A stretch of 64,000 bases of DNA from Pseudoflavonifractor intestinihominis (GTDB taxonomy: Bacteria; Bacillota; Clostridia; Oscillospirales; Oscillospiraceae): assembly GCF_040096055.1 (NCBI RefSeq), contig NZ_JBBMFK010000010.1, positions 62,001-126,000 on the forward strand, given 5' to 3'. The notes beneath the pieces are model-generated. The model saw nothing but the letters and a program-made list of their open reading frames with translations, had not been told where the DNA came from and made no database searches. This document shows, in pieces, positions 8,775 through 17,193 of the stretch. Every line of letters begins with the position of its first letter. Position 1 is the first letter of the stretch. A program made the translations under genes and the position numbers.

Positions 8775-8812
8775 GAGGAGGCGCGTCCGTCCGGACGCGC
8801 CTCCTCTTTTTT
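8775..8812 (+). terminator. Rho-independent terminator of the rnf operon
   Basis: A perfect 14-bp stem (GAGGAGGCGCGTCC, 8775-8788, with its complement at 8793-8806), 4-base loop and six T residues. Confidence 0.92.
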
Positions 8813-8821
8813 ACGGCCTGC

Positions 8822-8857
8822 AAAAAGCGCCCCCGCTGTCCGCGGACAGCGGGGGCG
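8822..8857 (-). terminator. Terminator of the carbamate kinase gene
   Basis: A perfect 15-bp inverted repeat (8828-8857, core CGCCCCCGCTGTCC) followed on the minus strand by five T residues, 22 bases past the arcC stop. Confidence 0.9.
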
Positions 8858-8879
8858 TTTATGTACCGGAAGGACCTGC

Positions 8880-9824
8880 TCAGGCCTGGATGCGGGTGCC
8901 GGTGCGGCCGGCGATGCCGTCCTTGGCCTTCTCCAGCAGGGTGATGAGGGCGGTGCGGCCCTCCTTGGACTCGGCGAACTGGACCGCCGCCTGGACCTTG
9001 GGCAGCATGGAGCCGGGGGCGAAGTGGCCCTCCTCCATGTACTTGCGGGCCTCGTCGGGGGTGAGGGAGTCCAGCCACTTCTGGTCGGGCTTGCCGAAGT
9101 TGATGGCCACCTTCTCCACGGCGGTGAGGATGATGAGACAGTCGGCGTCCAGCTGCTGGGCCAGGACGCAGGAGGCGAAGTCCTTGTCGATGACCGCGGC
9201 GGCGCCCTTCAGGTGGTGCCCCTCGGTGGTGAACACGGGGATGCCGCCGCCGCCGCAGGCCACCACCACGTGGTCGGACTCCACCAGGGCCTGGATGGTG
9301 TCGATCTCCACAATGCCCTGGGGCTTGGGGGAGGCCACCACACGGCGGTATCCCCGGCCCGCGTCCTCAATTACGTCGTAGCCCCGCTCGGCCACCATCT
9401 TGTCGGCCTCCTCCTTGGTCATGAAGGAGCCGATGGGCTTGGTGGGGTGGGCGAAGGCGGGGTCGGCGGGGTCCACCTCCACCTGGGTGAGCACGGTGGC
9501 CACGCCCTTACGGATGCCCCGGTCCAGCAGCTCCTCCCGGAGGGCGTTCTGGAGGTCATAGCCGATGTAGCCCTGGCTCATGGCCACGCACACGGACAGG
9601 GGGCAGGGGATGTACTTCTCGGGATTGGAGCGGGTCAGCTCGGTCATGGCGGCCTGGATCATGCCCACCTGGGGGCCGTTGCCGTGGGCGATGACCACCT
9701 CGTGTCCCTCCTCGATGAGGTCGGCGATGGCCTTGGAGGTCTGCTTGACGGCGATCATCTGCTCGGGCAGATTGTTGCCCAGGGCGTTGCCGCCCAGTGC
9801 GATAACGATACGTTTTTTATCCAT
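8880..9824 (-). CDS. arcC: Carbamate kinase
   Basis: Converts carbamoyl phosphate and ADP to ammonium, CO2 and ATP, a substrate-level phosphorylation step. The 314-residue length is typical, and amino-acid-kinase motifs are clear: VIALGGNALG at the N-terminus, AHGNGPQVG near residue 50, and VVACGGGGIPV near residue 215. It lies downstream of ygeW, ygeX and ygeY on the same strand, so its carbamoyl phosphate most likely comes from the YgeW transcarbamoylase reaction and not from arginine deiminase (no arcA or arcB is present). Confidence 0.96.
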   Translation of the reverse strand: MDKKRIVIALGGNALGNNLPEQMIAVKQTSKAIADLIEEGHEVVIAHGNGPQVGMIQAAMTELTRSNPEKYIPCPLSVCVAMSQGYIGYDLQNALREELLDRGIRKGVATVLTQVEVDPADPAFAHPTKPIGSFMTKEEADKMVAERGYDVIEDAGRGYRRVVASPKPQGIVEIDTIQALVESDHVVVACGGGGIPVFTTEGHHLKGAAAVIDKDFASCVLAQQLDADCLIILTAVEKVAINFGKPDQKWLDSLTPDEARKYMEEGHFAPGSMLPKVQAAVQFAESKEGRTALITLLEKAKDGIAGRTGTRIQA

Positions 9825-9846
9825 AAAATATTACCTCCTGTGAAAG

Positions 9847-9900
9847 AAAACCCCGGCCCGGCCGCACATACCGAGTGCCGTATCTGCGGACGGGCCGGGG
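9847..9900 (-). terminator. Long hairpin between ygeW and arcC
   Basis: CCCCGGCCCG at 9851-9860 pairs with 9891-9900, and an inner stem continues (GCACATAC with GTATCTGC). On the minus strand it is followed by TTTTCTTTC. It can act as a terminator or partial terminator, so arcC may be expressed at a lower level than ygeW. Confidence 0.7.
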
Positions 9901-9955
9901 GCTGGGCCGGGGCGGGGGAGAGGGTGACTCCCCGCCCCGAATTACATGGCCGGAA

Positions 9956-11155
9956 TTACAGGCTGAACTGACGCTTGGCGCCGCGCTCCTCCAGGGCCTT
10001 CAGCACGGCCTGGGGGTCCTTGCACTTGGCCAGGAAGATCATGGCGGCGATGATGTAGGGCTTGAAGGAGGCCTCCTTGTACAGGGGATCGCGGTAGCGG
10101 TCGAACACGGTGGCCTCCACCTCGCCGTCCACGCAGGAGACGCCGTTGATGTCGGCGGGCAGGCAGTGCAGGTACAGGGCCTTGCCGTCCTTGGTGGTCT
10201 TCATCAGCTCCTCGGTGCAGCACCAGTCCTTGTGCTCGGCGTTCTGGGCCAGCAGGCGCTTCTCCAGGGCCTTGATGCCGTCGGTGTCTCCCTTGGCATA
10301 CAGGTCGGTGCGCTCCTCCATGGCGGCGAAGGGAGCCCAGCTCTTGGGATAGACGATGTCGGCATCCTTGAAGGCCTCAGCCATGGAGTTGGTCTTGGTG
10401 AAGGTGCCGCCGGACTTCTCGGCGTTCTTCTTGGCGACCTCCTCCACCTCGGGCATGACCTCGTAGCCCTCGGGATGGGCCAGGACCACGTCCATGCCGA
10501 AGCGGGTCATCAGGCCGATGACGCCCTGGGGCACGGAGAGGGGCTTGCCGTAGCTGGGGGAGTAGGCCCAGGTCATGGCCACCTTCTTGCCCTTCAGGTT
10601 CTCCACGCCGCCGAAGGTGTGGATGATGTGGAGCATATCGGCCATGCACTGGGTGGGGTGGTCGATGTCGCACTGCAGGTTGACCAGGGTGGGCTTCTGC
10701 TCCAGCACGCCGTCCTTGTGGCCGGCGGTGACCGCGTCCACCACCTCGTGCATGTACTTGTTGCCCTTGCCGATGTACATGTCGTCCCGGATGCCGATGA
10801 CGTCGGCCATGAAGGAGATCATGTTGGCGGTCTCACGGACGGTCTCGCCGTGGGCGATCTGGCTCTTGCCCTCGTCCAGGTCCTGGACCTCCAGGCCCAG
10901 CAGGTTGCAGGCGCTGGCGAAGGAGAAGCGGGTACGGGTGGAGTTGTCCCGGAACAGGGAGATGCCCAGGCCGGACTCGAAGATCTTGGTGGAGATGTTG
11001 TTCTCACGCATGTAGCGCAGGGCGTCGGCCACGGTGAACACGGCTTCCAGCTCGTCGTCGGTCTTCTCCCAGGTCAGGAAGAAGTCGTTCTCGTACATCT
11101 CCTTGAAGTTGAGCTTGTTCAGCTTGTCGATATAGGCCTGCAGTTTGGCGTCCAT
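9956..11155 (-). CDS. ygeW: Knotted carbamoyltransferase YgeW
   Basis: A member of the aspartate/ornithine transcarbamoylase superfamily (399 aa, matching the YgeW length). The carbamoyl-phosphate motif reads FRDNSTRTRFSFASA near residue 75, HPTQ near residue 175, and LHCLPADI near residue 330. The amino-acid substrate of YgeW has not been fixed in classic work; in purine-degrading clusters it is thought to release carbamoyl phosphate from a ureido intermediate, feeding carbamate kinase. It lies between ygeY and arcC, all on the minus strand. The start at 11155 follows AGGAG. Confidence 0.95.
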   Translation of the reverse strand: MDAKLQAYIDKLNKLNFKEMYENDFFLTWEKTDDELEAVFTVADALRYMRENNISTKIFESGLGISLFRDNSTRTRFSFASACNLLGLEVQDLDEGKSQIAHGETVRETANMISFMADVIGIRDDMYIGKGNKYMHEVVDAVTAGHKDGVLEQKPTLVNLQCDIDHPTQCMADMLHIIHTFGGVENLKGKKVAMTWAYSPSYGKPLSVPQGVIGLMTRFGMDVVLAHPEGYEVMPEVEEVAKKNAEKSGGTFTKTNSMAEAFKDADIVYPKSWAPFAAMEERTDLYAKGDTDGIKALEKRLLAQNAEHKDWCCTEELMKTTKDGKALYLHCLPADINGVSCVDGEVEATVFDRYRDPLYKEASFKPYIIAAMIFLAKCKDPQAVLKALEERGAKRQFSL

Positions 11156-11201
11156 ATGATATTTCTCCTTCTTATTTCAATTTTATTGTTGTTGTCTTCC
11201 T

Positions 11202-11250
11202 GAGCCTTCCCCCTGGGGGGAAGGTGCCCCTGGAGGGGGCAGATGAGGGG
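11202..11250 (+). repeat. Interspersed palindromic repeat, variant with CCCCT/AGGGG stem
   Basis: Shares the GCCTTCCCCCTGGGGGGAAG head and GATGAGGGG tail with the copies near 17.1, 37.5, 37.8 and 60.9 kb. The variable middle here is CCCCTGGAGGGGG. Confidence 0.8.
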
Positions 11251-11531
11251 CTCAGCGCTTCTTGTCACGCCTCACACCCTCCGCGACGGCGGATAAGCCG
11301 TACGACTGCGGCAAAACCCATCCGGGGCTATGCCCCTCCTTGGGCTTTTGCCTCCGCTCCCGTCTTATCCGCCTGCTCCCGGGTGTTCAGCGCTTCTTAT
11401 CTGTCACGCTTCGCCTATGCGCTGCGCCCGGCTTCCCTTCGTCTCGGGCTGGTCTGCGGGCCGCCCTGCGGCCCTCCGCTCGCCCTCGCTCCGGTCCATC
11501 CGTGCGGCGCATAACGGCTCAGCGCTTCTTA
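11249..11531. repeat. ygeW-ygeY spacer with three direct copies of CAGCGCTTCTT
   Basis: The 373-bp gap between ygeW and ygeY has no gene. CAGCGCTTCTT occurs at 11253-11263, 11390-11400 and 11521-11531; the outer two extend to GGCTCAGCGCTTCTT, and the last runs into the ygeY stop codon. The intervening DNA is GC-rich, with no terminator T-run or coding ORF that I believe. The pattern suggests local duplication or insertion of repeat DNA behind ygeY. Confidence 0.65.
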
Positions 11532-12941
11532 CTTAATATCGTTATTGGTCTTGCCGGCGCGGAACTGGGACACGTCGCCGGTCTTGTTCTCCTCCTTGTA
11601 CAGGCCGGGCACGGCGGCGTACAGGGCGGCGCAGCGGACCAGGTCGTCCTTCCAGGTGATCTCGTTGGGGGCGTGGGCCTGGCTCTCGGCGCCGGGACCG
11701 AAGCCCACGCAGGGGATGCCGTACCGGCCCTGGATGGCCACGCCGTTGGTGGAGAAGGTCCACTTGTCGGTCAGGGGACGGCCGTCACGCAGGTGCATGG
11801 CGTCGCGGGCGGGGTCGGCGTCGGCATGGCCCAGGCGCTTGTCGCCGAACAGGGCGTGGTGGGCATCCACCAGGGCCTGGACGTGGGCGGCGCTCTCCTT
11901 GTTGATCCAGGTGGGGAAGTAGGCCTCGGTCTCGTACACCTCGCCGGTCCAGGAGGGACGGTCGTACATGTACATGGACACCTTCACGTCGTCGCCGTAC
12001 TTCTTCACGCTGGGCAGGTCCCGGATCTCCTGGAGGCAGGAGTCCCAGGTCTCGCCGGCGGTCATGCGGCGGTCGATGGAGATGGAGCAGGAGTCAGCCA
12101 CAGCGCAGCGGCTGGGGGAGGTGTAGAAGATCTGGCTGGTGGTGCAGGTGCCGCGGCCCAGGAAACGGGCGTCCTCGTAGTGCTCGGGGTTGTACTTGGG
12201 GTTGAGCATCTTCACCAGGCCCTTGACGGCCTTGTCGTCGGCGTCGTCGTTCTCGTTGAGGGCGCGGACGTCCTGGAGGATGTCGGCCATCTTGTAGATG
12301 GCGTTGTCGCCCCGCTCGGGGGCGGAGCCGTGGCAGGAGACGCCCTTCACGTCCACACGGATCTCCATGCGGCCGCGGTGGCCGCGGTAGATGCCGCCGT
12401 CGGTGGGCTCGGTGGAGATGACGAACTCCACCTGCTCCTTCTTGATGCCCTTGGCGGGGAAGAACTTGTTGACGATGTACTGCCAGCACATGCCGTCGCA
12501 GTCCTCTTCCTGGACGGAGCCCACCACCATGATCTTGTAGCCGGCGGGGATCAGGCCCAGCTCCTTCATGATCTTGGCGCCGTACACGGCGGAGGCCATG
12601 CCGCCCTCCTGGTCGGAGCCGCCGCGGCCGAAGATGATGGCGTCGTCCTCCCAGCCCTTGTAGGGGTCGGCGGTCCAGTTGTTGATGTTGCCGATGCCCA
12701 CGGTGTCGATGTGGGAGTCAATGGCGATGATCTTGTCGCCCTCGCCCATCCAGCCGATGACGTTGCCCAGGCCGTCCACTTCCACCGCGTCGTAGCCCAG
12801 CTTCTCCATCTCCCGCTTGATGCAGGCCACGACCTCCTTCTCCTCGCAGCTCTCGCTGGGGTAGGAGATCATCTCCCGCAGGAAACGGCTCATGTCGGCA
12901 CGGTAGCCCTCGGAAACCTTCTTGATCTGCTCAAAATCCAT
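11529..12941 (-). CDS. ygeY: YgeY family selenium metabolism-linked M20 hydrolase
   Basis: A zinc-dependent M20/M28-like amidohydrolase of 470 residues. Metal-site motifs are visible: IDSHIDTVGIGN near residue 75-87, GRGGSDQEGGMASAVYGAK with its acidic ligand, and the catalytic VQEEDCDGM near residue 150. YgeY proteins are linked by genome context to selenium-dependent molybdenum hydroxylases and to ygeX and ygeW; deacylation or decarbamoylation of a purine-derived intermediate before YgeX is a reasonable role. The start follows GAGG and lies 49 bases after ygeX. Confidence 0.93.
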   Translation of the reverse strand: MDFEQIKKVSEGYRADMSRFLREMISYPSESCEEKEVVACIKREMEKLGYDAVEVDGLGNVIGWMGEGDKIIAIDSHIDTVGIGNINNWTADPYKGWEDDAIIFGRGGSDQEGGMASAVYGAKIMKELGLIPAGYKIMVVGSVQEEDCDGMCWQYIVNKFFPAKGIKKEQVEFVISTEPTDGGIYRGHRGRMEIRVDVKGVSCHGSAPERGDNAIYKMADILQDVRALNENDDADDKAVKGLVKMLNPKYNPEHYEDARFLGRGTCTTSQIFYTSPSRCAVADSCSISIDRRMTAGETWDSCLQEIRDLPSVKKYGDDVKVSMYMYDRPSWTGEVYETEAYFPTWINKESAAHVQALVDAHHALFGDKRLGHADADPARDAMHLRDGRPLTDKWTFSTNGVAIQGRYGIPCVGFGPGAESQAHAPNEITWKDDLVRCAALYAAVPGLYKEENKTGDVSQFRAGKTNNDIK

Positions 12942-12990
12942 GGTATTCGTCCTCCATTTCAGTATGTTCCATCACAAACGGTTTCTCTTC

Positions 12991-14226
12991 TCAGTATGCG
13001 CGCTGGGGAGAGTCGGTGGTGGGGTACTCGCCGTCCCAAATGACGCGGCGGAACTTCAGCGGGTCGGTGTTGCCCTCGGTGGAGAACATGAGCACCTGGC
13101 TGAAGCGGTCCAGCTCCAGGGCCTCCCGCAGGTCCTTGTAGGTGTCGTCGGACATGATGGCGTCCAGCACGCCCATGCCCACGGCGCCCGACTCGCCGGA
13201 GATGACCACCGGGTCGCCCTTCACGGGCACGCCCAGCATCCGCATGCCCTTGGCGCTCACCCAGTCGGGGCAGGAGACAAAGGCGGTGACGTGGTTGCGC
13301 AGGATGTCCCAGGACAGGGTGTTGGGCTCGCCGCAGGCCAGACCGGCCATAATGGTCTGGAGGTCGCCGGTGACGATGCGGGGCTTGCCGTCCCCGGCCA
13401 CAGCGCCCTTATACAGGCAGGCAGCGGCAGCGGCCTCCATGACCACGAATTTGGGCGGGTTGTTGGGGAACAGGTTGGTGAAGTAGCCCACCACGGCGCC
13501 GGCCAGAGAGCCCACGCCGGCCTGGACGAACACGTGGGTGGGGCGGTTCACCTCGCACTGGCGCAGCTGCTCGGCGGCCTCGCTGGCCATGGTGCCGTAG
13601 CCCTGCATGATCCAGGAGGGGATCTCCTCGTAGCCCTCCCAGGCGGTATCCTGGACGATGACGCCGTGCTCGGTCTGCTCGGCCTCGGCGGCGGCCATGC
13701 GGACGCAGTCGTCGTAGTTGACGTCCTCGATGGTGACCTTGGCGCCCTCCTTGGCGATGTTGTCATACCGGGACTGGCTGGAGCCCTTGGGCATATGGAC
13801 CACGGCCTTCTGGCCCAGCTTGTTGGCCGCCCAGGCCACGCCCCGGCCGTGGTTGCCGTCGGTGGCGGTGAAGAAGGTGGCCTGTCCGAACTCCTTGCGG
13901 AAGGCCTCGCTGGTGAGATAGTCGTAGGTCATGTCGGACACGTCCCGGCCCATCTCCTTGGCGATGTACCGCGCCATGGCGAAGGAGCCGCCCAGCACCT
14001 TGAAGGCGTTGAGCCCGAAGCGGTAGCTCTCGTCCTTGACGTACACGCCGCCAAGACCCAGGTATTTGGCCATGCCGTCCAGCTTGGCCAGGGGGGTGAT
14101 GGAGTACTGGGGGAAGCTGCTGTGGAAAGAACGGGCCTTGGCCACGTTGTCCAGAGCCATGATGGACAGCTCCTTGTCATCGCTCTTGGGCATGTGGTTG
14201 AGTGTCCAGCGGATGGGGTCTTTCAT
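12991..14226 (-). CDS. ygeX: Diaminopropionate ammonia-lyase
   Basis: A PLP enzyme of fold type II (411 aa) that converts 2,3-diaminopropionate to pyruvate and two ammonia. The PLP-lysine segment is NAFKVLGGSFA near residue 75, followed by TATDGNHGRGVAWAA near residue 120 and a glycine-rich phosphate-binding stretch. It is the first gene of the minus-strand set ygeX-ygeY-ygeW-arcC and diverges from the xanthine dehydrogenase gene, sharing a 251-bp AT-rich control region. Pyruvate and ammonia would be the end products of the pathway. Confidence 0.95.
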   Translation of the reverse strand: MKDPIRWTLNHMPKSDDKELSIMALDNVAKARSFHSSFPQYSITPLAKLDGMAKYLGLGGVYVKDESYRFGLNAFKVLGGSFAMARYIAKEMGRDVSDMTYDYLTSEAFRKEFGQATFFTATDGNHGRGVAWAANKLGQKAVVHMPKGSSQSRYDNIAKEGAKVTIEDVNYDDCVRMAAAEAEQTEHGVIVQDTAWEGYEEIPSWIMQGYGTMASEAAEQLRQCEVNRPTHVFVQAGVGSLAGAVVGYFTNLFPNNPPKFVVMEAAAAACLYKGAVAGDGKPRIVTGDLQTIMAGLACGEPNTLSWDILRNHVTAFVSCPDWVSAKGMRMLGVPVKGDPVVISGESGAVGMGVLDAIMSDDTYKDLREALELDRFSQVLMFSTEGNTDPLKFRRVIWDGEYPTTDSPQRAY

Positions 14227-14285
14227 ATGCCTCGCCTCCGAATAAAATCTGTTGAATGCAGACAGATTAAAACCTTTATGGCCCT

Positions 14286-14313
14286 ATCATATCATGCCCG
14301 GGCCACAAGTCAA
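14286..14313 (-). promoter_or_regulatory. Promoter of ygeX
   Basis: TTGACT (14308-14313) and TATGAT (14286-14291) on the minus strand, 16-bp spacer, about 60 bp ahead of the ygeX start. Confidence 0.65.
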
Positions 14314-14339
14314 GGGGTTTGCTAAAAAATTTTTGTAAT

Positions 14340-14375
14340 GCCAAAAATATTTTTAGATATTTGGCGATTTTGCCA
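14340..14375. promoter_or_regulatory. Candidate operator between the divergent purine-catabolism promoters
   Basis: An AT-rich inverted repeat GCCAAA...TTTGGC (14340-14365) with inner TAT/ATA pairing lies midway between the ygeX and xdh promoters, immediately followed by a smaller TGGC-gatttt-GCCA palindrome (14362-14375). The position suits a regulator controlling both directions; the regulator gene is not in the window. Confidence 0.45.
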
Positions 14376-14387
14376 TATGCATTTCGG

Positions 14388-14416
14388 TTGATACCTTTTT
14401 GATTTGGTGTTAAGCT
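14388..14416 (+). promoter_or_regulatory. Possible promoter of the xanthine dehydrogenase gene
   Basis: TTGATA (14388-14393), a 17-bp spacer and TAAGCT (14411-14416). The -10 is poor, as expected for a promoter that needs an activator; a TATATA overlaps it but at the wrong distance. Confidence 0.35.
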
Positions 14417-14477
14417 ATATAAAAAGAGGCAAAGGGACCTGGGGAAAGACCCAATTAGAGTAAGGAGGCTTTTTGCC

Positions 14478-17036
14478 ATGTATACCTTCATCGTCAACGG
14501 GAAAACCGTTTCCACAGAGCGGGACGAGCGCCTGCTCACCTTCCTGCGGGAGGAGCTTGGGCTCACCTCAGTCAAGAACGGATGCTCCGAAGGCGCGTGC
14601 GGCACCTGCATGATTCTCATTGACGGCAAGGCCACCAAGGCCTGTGTCCAGAAGACCTCCAAAATGGAGGGCAAGCGGGTCATCACCTGCGAGGGCCTCA
14701 CCGACCGGGAGAAAGATGTGTACGCCTACGCCTTCACCCACTGCGGCGCGGTGCAGTGCGGCTTCTGCACTCCGGGTATGGTCATCAGCGCCAAGGGTCT
14801 GATCGACGCCAACCCCAACCCCACCCGGGACGAGGTCAAGTTCGCCCTGCGCAACAACATCTGCCGCTGCACCGGCTACAAGAAGATCGAGGACGCGGTG
14901 CTGCTGGCGGCCAAGATGTTCCGGGAGGGCAGCGAGGCCCCCCACGAGACCTTTACCGGCAAAATCGGCGAGAACCTGCCCCGGGTGGACGCCCCCGCCA
15001 AGGCCATCGGCACCGCCGAGTACGCCGACGACATCCGCATGGAGGGCATGCTCTTCGGCGGCGCGGTCCGGTCCGACTACCCCCGGGCCATCATCAAGGG
15101 GATCGACATCAGCGAGGCCCTGGAGGTGCCCGGGGTGGTGAAGATCGTCACCGCCGCCGACCTGCCCGGCCAGCTGAAAGTGGGCCACCTGAAGCGGGAT
15201 CAGTGGGTGCTGGTGCCCATCGGCGGCGAGGTCCACTTCTGCGGCGACCCCATCGTGCTCATCGCCGCCGAGACCACCGAGGCCCTGAACCAGGCCAAGG
15301 CCCTGGTGAAGATCGACTACGAGGTGCTCAGGCCCGTCCTCACCCTGGAGGAGGCCATGGCCCCCGACGCTCCCCAGCTTCAGGAGGGGGGCAACTGCTT
15401 CGCCCACGAGCATCTGGTCCGGGGCGACGCCGAGGCCAAGCTGAAGGCCAGCAAGTATGTGGTCACTACCAAGTACCACACGCCCCCCACCGAGCACGCC
15501 TTCCTGGAGACCGAGACCGCCGTGGCCGCCCCCCAGGGCCAGGGCGTGGTGGTCTACTCCGGCGACCAGGGCATCTACCAGACCCGCCGGGAGTGCGCCG
15601 ACGCCACCGGCCTGCCCCAGGAGCTGGTCCGGGTGGTGGCCAAGTGCGTGGGCGGCGGCTTTGGCGGCAAGGAGGACATGTCCGTCCAGCACCACGCCGC
15701 CGTGCTGGCCTACCTGACCCAGCGGCCCGTAAAGGTGGCCATGACCCGCAAGGAGTCCATGCTCTGCCACCCCAAGCGCCACGGCTTTGAGATGGAGGTC
15801 ACCACCGGCTGCGACGAGAAGGGCCGCCTCACCGCCATGATTGCCATCCTGCGCACCGATTCGGGCGCCTTCGCCTCTCTGGGCGGCCCGGTGCTCCAGC
15901 GGGCCTGCACCCACGCCGCCGGCCCCTACAACTACCAGGACATCATCATCGACGGCAAGGCCTACTATACCAACAACCCGCCCTGCGGCGCCTTCCGGGG
16001 CTTCGGCGTGACCCAGAGCTGCTTTGCCGCCGAGTGCAACCTGAACAAGCTGGCCGAAATGGTGGGCATCACCCCCTTTGAGATCCGCTACCGCAACGCC
16101 ATCCGGCCCGGCCAGGTGCTGCCCAACGGCCAGATCGCCGACGAGGGCACCGCTCTGGTGGAGACACTCAACGCCGTGCGGCCCTACTACGAGGCCAACC
16201 CCAAGGCGGGCATCGCCTGCGCCATGAAGAACGCGGGCCTGGGCGTGGGCATCCCGGACACCGGCCGGGTGACCCTCCATGTGGAGAAGGGCGTGGTCCA
16301 CGTCCGCACCTCCGCCGCCTGCATCGGCCAGGGCATCGGCACCATCACCTGCCAGATCGTCTGCGAGGTCACCGGCCTGCGGCCCGACCAGGTCACCTGG
16401 GATACGCCCGACACCTCCATTGCCCCCAACTCGGGCAACACCACCGCCTCCCGCCAGACCCTGTTCACCGGCGAGGCCACCCGCCGGGCGGCCACCGAGC
16501 TGAAGTGGGCCCTGGAGGGCCGGGACCTGTCCGCCGTGGAGGGCGTGGACTTCCACCAGGAGTACACCGGCATCACCGACAAGCTGGGCTCCCCCCGTCC
16601 CAACCCCATCAGCCACATCGCCTACGGCTATGCCACCCATCTGGTGGAGCTGGACGACGACGGCAAGATCAAGCGGGTCATTGCCGCCCACGACGTGGGC
16701 CGGGCGGTGAACCCGGTGAGCGTGGAGGGCCAGATCGAGGGCGGCGTGGTCATGAGCCTGGGCTACGCCCTCACCGAGGACTTCCCCCTGAAGGACGGAC
16801 GCCCCACGGCGGTGTACGCCTCCCTGGGCCTGTTCCGGGCCAACCAGACCCCCGACGTGAAGGCCATTATTGTGGAGAAGAACCACTCCGAGCTGGCCTG
16901 CGGCGCCAAGGGCATCGGCGAGATCTGCTCCATCCCCACCGCGCCCGCCGTGCAGCTGGCCTACTACAACTACGACGGCAAGTTCCGCACCAGCCTGCCT
17001 CTGGCCGACACGCCGTACAGCAAGAAAAAGAAGTAA
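14478..17036 (+). CDS. Selenium-dependent xanthine dehydrogenase, fused iron-sulfur and molybdenum subunits
   Basis: A molybdenum hydroxylase of 852 residues. The N-terminal 2Fe-2S domain has CSEGACGTCMILIDGKATKAC (in parts) and the second pair of clusters CGFCTPGM and CRCTGY near residues 97-135. From about residue 165 the molybdopterin domain follows, with the GGGFGGKEDMS loop near residue 395, AFRGFGVTQ near residue 510 and the catalytic-glutamate region GAKGIGEI near residue 810. Length and fusion match selenium-dependent xanthine dehydrogenases, which use a labile selenium on the cofactor; they do not contain selenocysteine in this frame. No FAD subunit is encoded nearby. Divergent from ygeX, so purine hydroxylation is the likely entry step. 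Confidence 0.9.
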   Translation: MYTFIVNGKTVSTERDERLLTFLREELGLTSVKNGCSEGACGTCMILIDGKATKACVQKTSKMEGKRVITCEGLTDREKDVYAYAFTHCGAVQCGFCTPGMVISAKGLIDANPNPTRDEVKFALRNNICRCTGYKKIEDAVLLAAKMFREGSEAPHETFTGKIGENLPRVDAPAKAIGTAEYADDIRMEGMLFGGAVRSDYPRAIIKGIDISEALEVPGVVKIVTAADLPGQLKVGHLKRDQWVLVPIGGEVHFCGDPIVLIAAETTEALNQAKALVKIDYEVLRPVLTLEEAMAPDAPQLQEGGNCFAHEHLVRGDAEAKLKASKYVVTTKYHTPPTEHAFLETETAVAAPQGQGVVVYSGDQGIYQTRRECADATGLPQELVRVVAKCVGGGFGGKEDMSVQHHAAVLAYLTQRPVKVAMTRKESMLCHPKRHGFEMEVTTGCDEKGRLTAMIAILRTDSGAFASLGGPVLQRACTHAAGPYNYQDIIIDGKAYYTNNPPCGAFRGFGVTQSCFAAECNLNKLAEMVGITPFEIRYRNAIRPGQVLPNGQIADEGTALVETLNAVRPYYEANPKAGIACAMKNAGLGVGIPDTGRVTLHVEKGVVHVRTSAACIGQGIGTITCQIVCEVTGLRPDQVTWDTPDTSIAPNSGNTTASRQTLFTGEATRRAATELKWALEGRDLSAVEGVDFHQEYTGITDKLGSPRPNPISHIAYGYATHLVELDDDGKIKRVIAAHDVGRAVNPVSVEGQIEGGVVMSLGYALTEDFPLKDGRPTAVYASLGLFRANQTPDVKAIIVEKNHSELACGAKGIGEICSIPTAPAVQLAYYNYDGKFRTSLPLADTPYSKKKK

Positions 17037-17056
17037 ATCTGTTTCATAGACGACGG

Positions 17057-17093
17057 CAAGGCCGGCGGATTTCTCCGCCGGCCTTGTTTTTTT
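17057..17093 (+). terminator. Terminator of the xanthine dehydrogenase gene
   Basis: A 13-bp stem (CAAGGCCGGCGGA, 17057-17069, and complement 17074-17086) followed by seven T residues. Confidence 0.93.
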
Positions 17094-17095
17094 CA

Positions 17096-17150
17096 AGCCT
17101 TCCCCCGTGGGGGAAGGTGGCTGGCCGCAGGCCAGACGGATGAGGGGAAA
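17096..17150 (+). repeat. Interspersed palindromic repeat, TGGCC/GGCCA variant
   Basis: Head GCCTTCCCCCGTGGGGGAAG, variable hairpin TGGCCgcAGGCCA, tail GACGGATGAGGGG. It forms the left border of composite element A. Confidence 0.85.
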
Positions 17151-17193
17151 TCTTTCGGACTGTTCCGATCCTTTAGAGGTCTCCCTTCGGGGA

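Noticed and set aside
6604..9078. A long minus-strand open frame across rnfE, rnfA and rnfB
   Set aside because: It is antisense to clearly recognised Rnf genes and has a His/Gly/Ala-rich composition without motifs.
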